NCBI GenBank assembly: GCA_029202525.1
Contig: CP119325.1
Span: forward strand, 2,330,001-2,394,000
DNA: 64,000 nucleotides
Source of the DNA: Candidatus Pseudomonas phytovorans
Lineage (GTDB): Bacteria > Pseudomonadota > Gammaproteobacteria > Pseudomonadales > Pseudomonadaceae
Direction: 5' to 3'
Position 1 is the stretch's first letter, and each line of letters opens with the position of its first letter. Shown here in pieces: positions 63,201 to 64,000 of this stretch. A program made the position numbers and the translations under genes. The notes under the pieces were generated by a model. The model saw only the letters and a program-made list of their open reading frames with translations, was not told the origin of the DNA and did not search any database.

Positions 63201-64000
63201 CGCATCGAGCTGGGCGAGATCGAAGCGCGGCTGCAAGAGCATGCCAAGGTGCGCGAGGCACAGGTGATCGACATCGACGGGCCTACCGGCAAGCAGTTGG
63301 TGGGCTACTTGGTGATCGAGGGCGGCCTTGAACAGCAGGATGCGCTGCGCACTGACCTGGCCAGCCACCTCAAGGCGGCATTGCCGGACTACATGGTCCC
63401 GGCGCACCTGATGTTCCTCGGCGAATTGCCGCTGACGCCGAATGGCAAGCTGGACCGCAAGGCACTGCCAAGGCCCGACCTGAACCTTGACCAGCCTGCC
63501 TATGTGCCGCCGCGCAGTGAGCGCGAACAGCAGATTGCGGCCATCTGGGCCCAGGTCCTCAAGGTTGAGCGCATCGGCCTTACCGATCATTTCTTCGAAC
63601 TGGGCGGGCACTCGTTGCTGGCCACTCAGGTGACCTCGCGCATCCGCCAGGCCCTGGGCCTTGAAATACCCCTGCGCACGCTCTTCGAAGCCCCGGTGCT
63701 GGCTGATTTCGTCGCGTTGACAGGGCAGGGTACGCAGGCGCCCGCGCCGGCATTGCTGCCGGTGGACCGTACGCAGCCACTGGCCTTGTCCTACGCCCAG
63801 CAGCGCCAGTGGTTCTTCTGGCAGATGGCCCCTGAAAGCACCGCCTACAACATGGCCACGGTGCTGCGGCTGCGCGGCAATCTGGCCGAGGATGCCTTGC
63901 GCCTGAGCTTTGAAGCGCTGATCGCGCGACACGAGACCCTGCGTACCACCTTCCGCCAGGCAGGCGACCATGCCCTGCAAGTGATTCACCCGGCGCAGCC
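57291..64000 (+). CDS. Pyoverdine side-chain peptide synthetase (PvdI/PvdJ type), N-terminal part
   Basis: The first 2236 residues of a second non-ribosomal peptide synthetase; it runs off the right window edge without a stop. A 50-residue docking start (MNAENSLKLARRFIELPPEK) precedes condensation 1 (HHIVADGWS near 181), adenylation 1 (YTSGTTGKPKG near 650), carrier 1 (LGGHS 1034), condensation 2 (HHIVSDGWS 1225), adenylation 2 (1704), carrier 2 (2103) and the start of condensation 3. No epimerase is seen, so both residues should stay L. Reading the specificity positions, module 1 gives D-L-T-K-V-G-H-V-G (Asp-type) and module 2 D-G-E-D-H-G-T-V-V (Lys-type). AAGGA lies eight bases before the ATG. 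It should accept the precursor from PvdL. Confidence 0.93.
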   Translation, partial: MNAENSLKLARRFIELPPEKRRLFLAGLQAEGIDFSLFPIPADVACDDRDGLSYAQRRMSFLWQLDPQGAAYNLPMAVRLKGKLDRPALQQAFDRLVARHESLRTRLRAQGDHLYQEVLPAQAVAIVEQDLTALAAAQREARVAALAEAEAQAPFNLLQGPLLRVNLLQLAADEHVLLLTLHHIVADGWSLNVLIDEFVRLYDAACQGSEANLPALPIQYRDYALWQRSWLEAGEQARQLSYWRDKLGDDHAVLELPFDHPRVGAPSHRGARRELQVDPALAERLKALASAQGVTLFMVLLASFKLLLQRYSGQRAIRVGVPVANRHRTEVEGLIGCFINTQVLHTDIDPLMNVSQLLGRVKDTALGAQAHQDLPFERLVEALELDRSSAQSPLFQVLFNHQAAIADAGQIRLGSGLTLEKVALDKHSARFDLALDTYESAGRLHAVFTYALDVFEEATITAFGEDWLRLLDGLTQASATAVGELPLATRAAHAVEWQAAGAAEPDVCIHHLIESAADRNPQGLAASGDAGQISHATLQARSDALAQALLDRGVQVDQRVGVVADRSCEMLIGILAVLKAGAAYLPLDPEQPQARIDFMLADSAVKWVLGRAGQISLPEGVAAVDVEGEYPLVSAPRVAVHADNLAYVIYTSGTTGKPKGVAVSHGALVNYVRGVSKRLPMGQIGSLAMVTTPAADLGHTMLFGALCHGKTLHMLAKETVLDAEAFAAYLQAHAIDALKIVPSHLQAMLAAGAAALPRRCLVVGGEACSTALLGRIKALAPGLDVINHYGPTETTVGVLTHTLQDRPLLGQPLQNLRTHVLDSCLQPVPGTARGELYIAGAGLARGYLGQAALTAERFVPDANGSAGARMYRTGDWVRLNADGERVFAGRIDGQVKIRGYRVELAEIDACLRQLPGIENAVVRVVGEGADRQLAAYLVPQHWAAQEEARQGVVDGIRAALKLALPEHLVPQYLMLLERLPVTLNGKVDVKALPEPVAVTALYRAPETALQQQVAAIWADVLQQAQVGLDDNFFALGGHSLLATQVVSRIRQQLRLDVALRVLFDTADLCAFAEALQGLEQVAGGEIRALERTGPLQVSHAQYRQWMFWKLHPQSTAYNTPLAIRLQGEVDRSALQAAFDALVMRHESLRTVFEEHDGIPQQRILPAASLPIEYHDLGAADGGALRQRIEDEALTPFDLEQGPLIRVKLFQAGPLEQQEQVLTVLLHHIVSDGWSMSVMVRELAAAYNAHATGQRLEPHALAVQYADYAAWQRERLAAGELQAQLAFWKATLEDDFAVLELPSDRIRPQVQSYRGGRVDVLLPAALTADLQGLAVAANATLFHVFLASFALLLSRYSGREKLNIGIPVTNRNRLELEGLIGFFVNTLVARVDVDPLQSFKGLLLGVKETTLQAQANKDIPFDVLVEELKPERGLGHNPLFQVMYNHLSSLGERVSGDSVQGLSVTEVDLVEHTTQFDLSLDTLERSDGVLASFGYASDLFDVERIERLASVWVNLLGALVSAATLPVAELALLTPAQHKRVLETGDQPPLRFAEDLGVHQLFEAQVLRAPQATALVLDDQTLTYQALNRRANQLAHKLRELGVGPDMRVGIAVERSLDMVVGLLGILKAGGAYVPLDPQYPQERLRFMMQDSGIHLLLTQPHLTPTLPISPAVACLEMQADEQWLGNCSADNPVSLTVADNLAYVIYTSGSTGKPKGVAVAHRELSVFCSVAADYSRLDASDRVLQFATVNFDGFVEQLYPALCCGARVVMRGPQLWDIETLKQAIVTHGITVADLTTAYWRMLAAEKLPAGACASLRQVHVGGEAMPMESLGDWYASGLQQVRLLNTYGPTEATVVTTVQDCAGLQPGAGGKAIVPIGRAVGGRLTYVCDDGLALAPAGWVNELLIGGRGCLARGYFNRPALTAERFIPDPFDPVGGGRLYRTGDLASYRADGVIDYVGRIDHQVKIRGLRIELGEIEARLQEHAKVREAQVIDIDGPTGKQLVGYLVIEGGLEQQDALRTDLASHLKAALPDYMVPAHLMFLGELPLTPNGKLDRKALPRPDLNLDQPAYVPPRSEREQQIAAIWAQVLKVERIGLTDHFFELGGHSLLATQVTSRIRQALGLEIPLRTLFEAPVLADFVALTGQGTQAPAPALLPVDRTQPLALSYAQQRQWFFWQMAPESTAYNMATVLRLRGNLAEDALRLSFEALIARHETLRTTFRQAGDHALQVIHPAQ

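Overview
The window looks like a chromosome segment of a Pseudomonas putida-group bacterium. It is GC-rich, with P. putida-type REP inverted repeats between genes. The housekeeping order dnaX-ybaB-recR-apt-anr-hemN-cco runs into a pyoverdine locus (pvdS, pvdL, pvdH and a second peptide synthetase). No sequence search was run; names rest on reading motifs, gene order and remembered family features.

Region 1 (1-5.7 kb) is the end of a mobile island that continues to the left. It is AT-richer than the rest and holds a serine recombinase (cut by the window edge), an XRE regulator, several small unknown genes, a membrane zinc-ribbon protein, a 267-residue HTH protein and a tyrosine integrase split by a frameshift in a run of eight G. 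Its non-coding DNA is rich in direct repeats, palindromes and hairpins. The integrase abuts the signal recognition particle RNA gene ffs.

Region 2 (5.7-16 kb) has a lipoprotein hydrolase, an autotransporter, a MerR regulator with a divergently transcribed DUF2938-type membrane protein, a small protein behind a highly structured leader, a periplasmic binding protein, and the DNA maintenance and purine salvage genes dnaX, ybaB, recR and apt.

Region 3 (16-31 kb) is a microaerobic respiration block: the oxygen sensor anr, anaerobic hemN with an exact ANR box, the oxidase assembly genes ccoG-H-I-S plus a TauE/SafE-like membrane protein, and two tandem cbb3 oxidase operons (ccoNOQP twice). Only the outer ccoNOQP set shows a clear ANR box.

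Region 4 (31-64 kb) is built around pyoverdine. It holds a GNAT/AlcB-type acyltransferase, the iron-starvation sigma factor PvdS with a Fur box, the 13-kb chromophore synthetase PvdL, a disulfide cluster (dsbG-dsbE-dsbD) divergent from its two-component system (DsbRS type), the diaminobutyrate aminotransferase PvdH, a siderophore-interacting flavoreductase, and the first two and a fraction modules of a second synthetase. Five sites fit the PvdS promoter pattern TAAAT-N16-CGT (four exactly), so these genes probably form one iron-starvation regulon. The adenylation codes read by eye fit Dab for the last PvdL module and Asp then Lys for the next synthetase.
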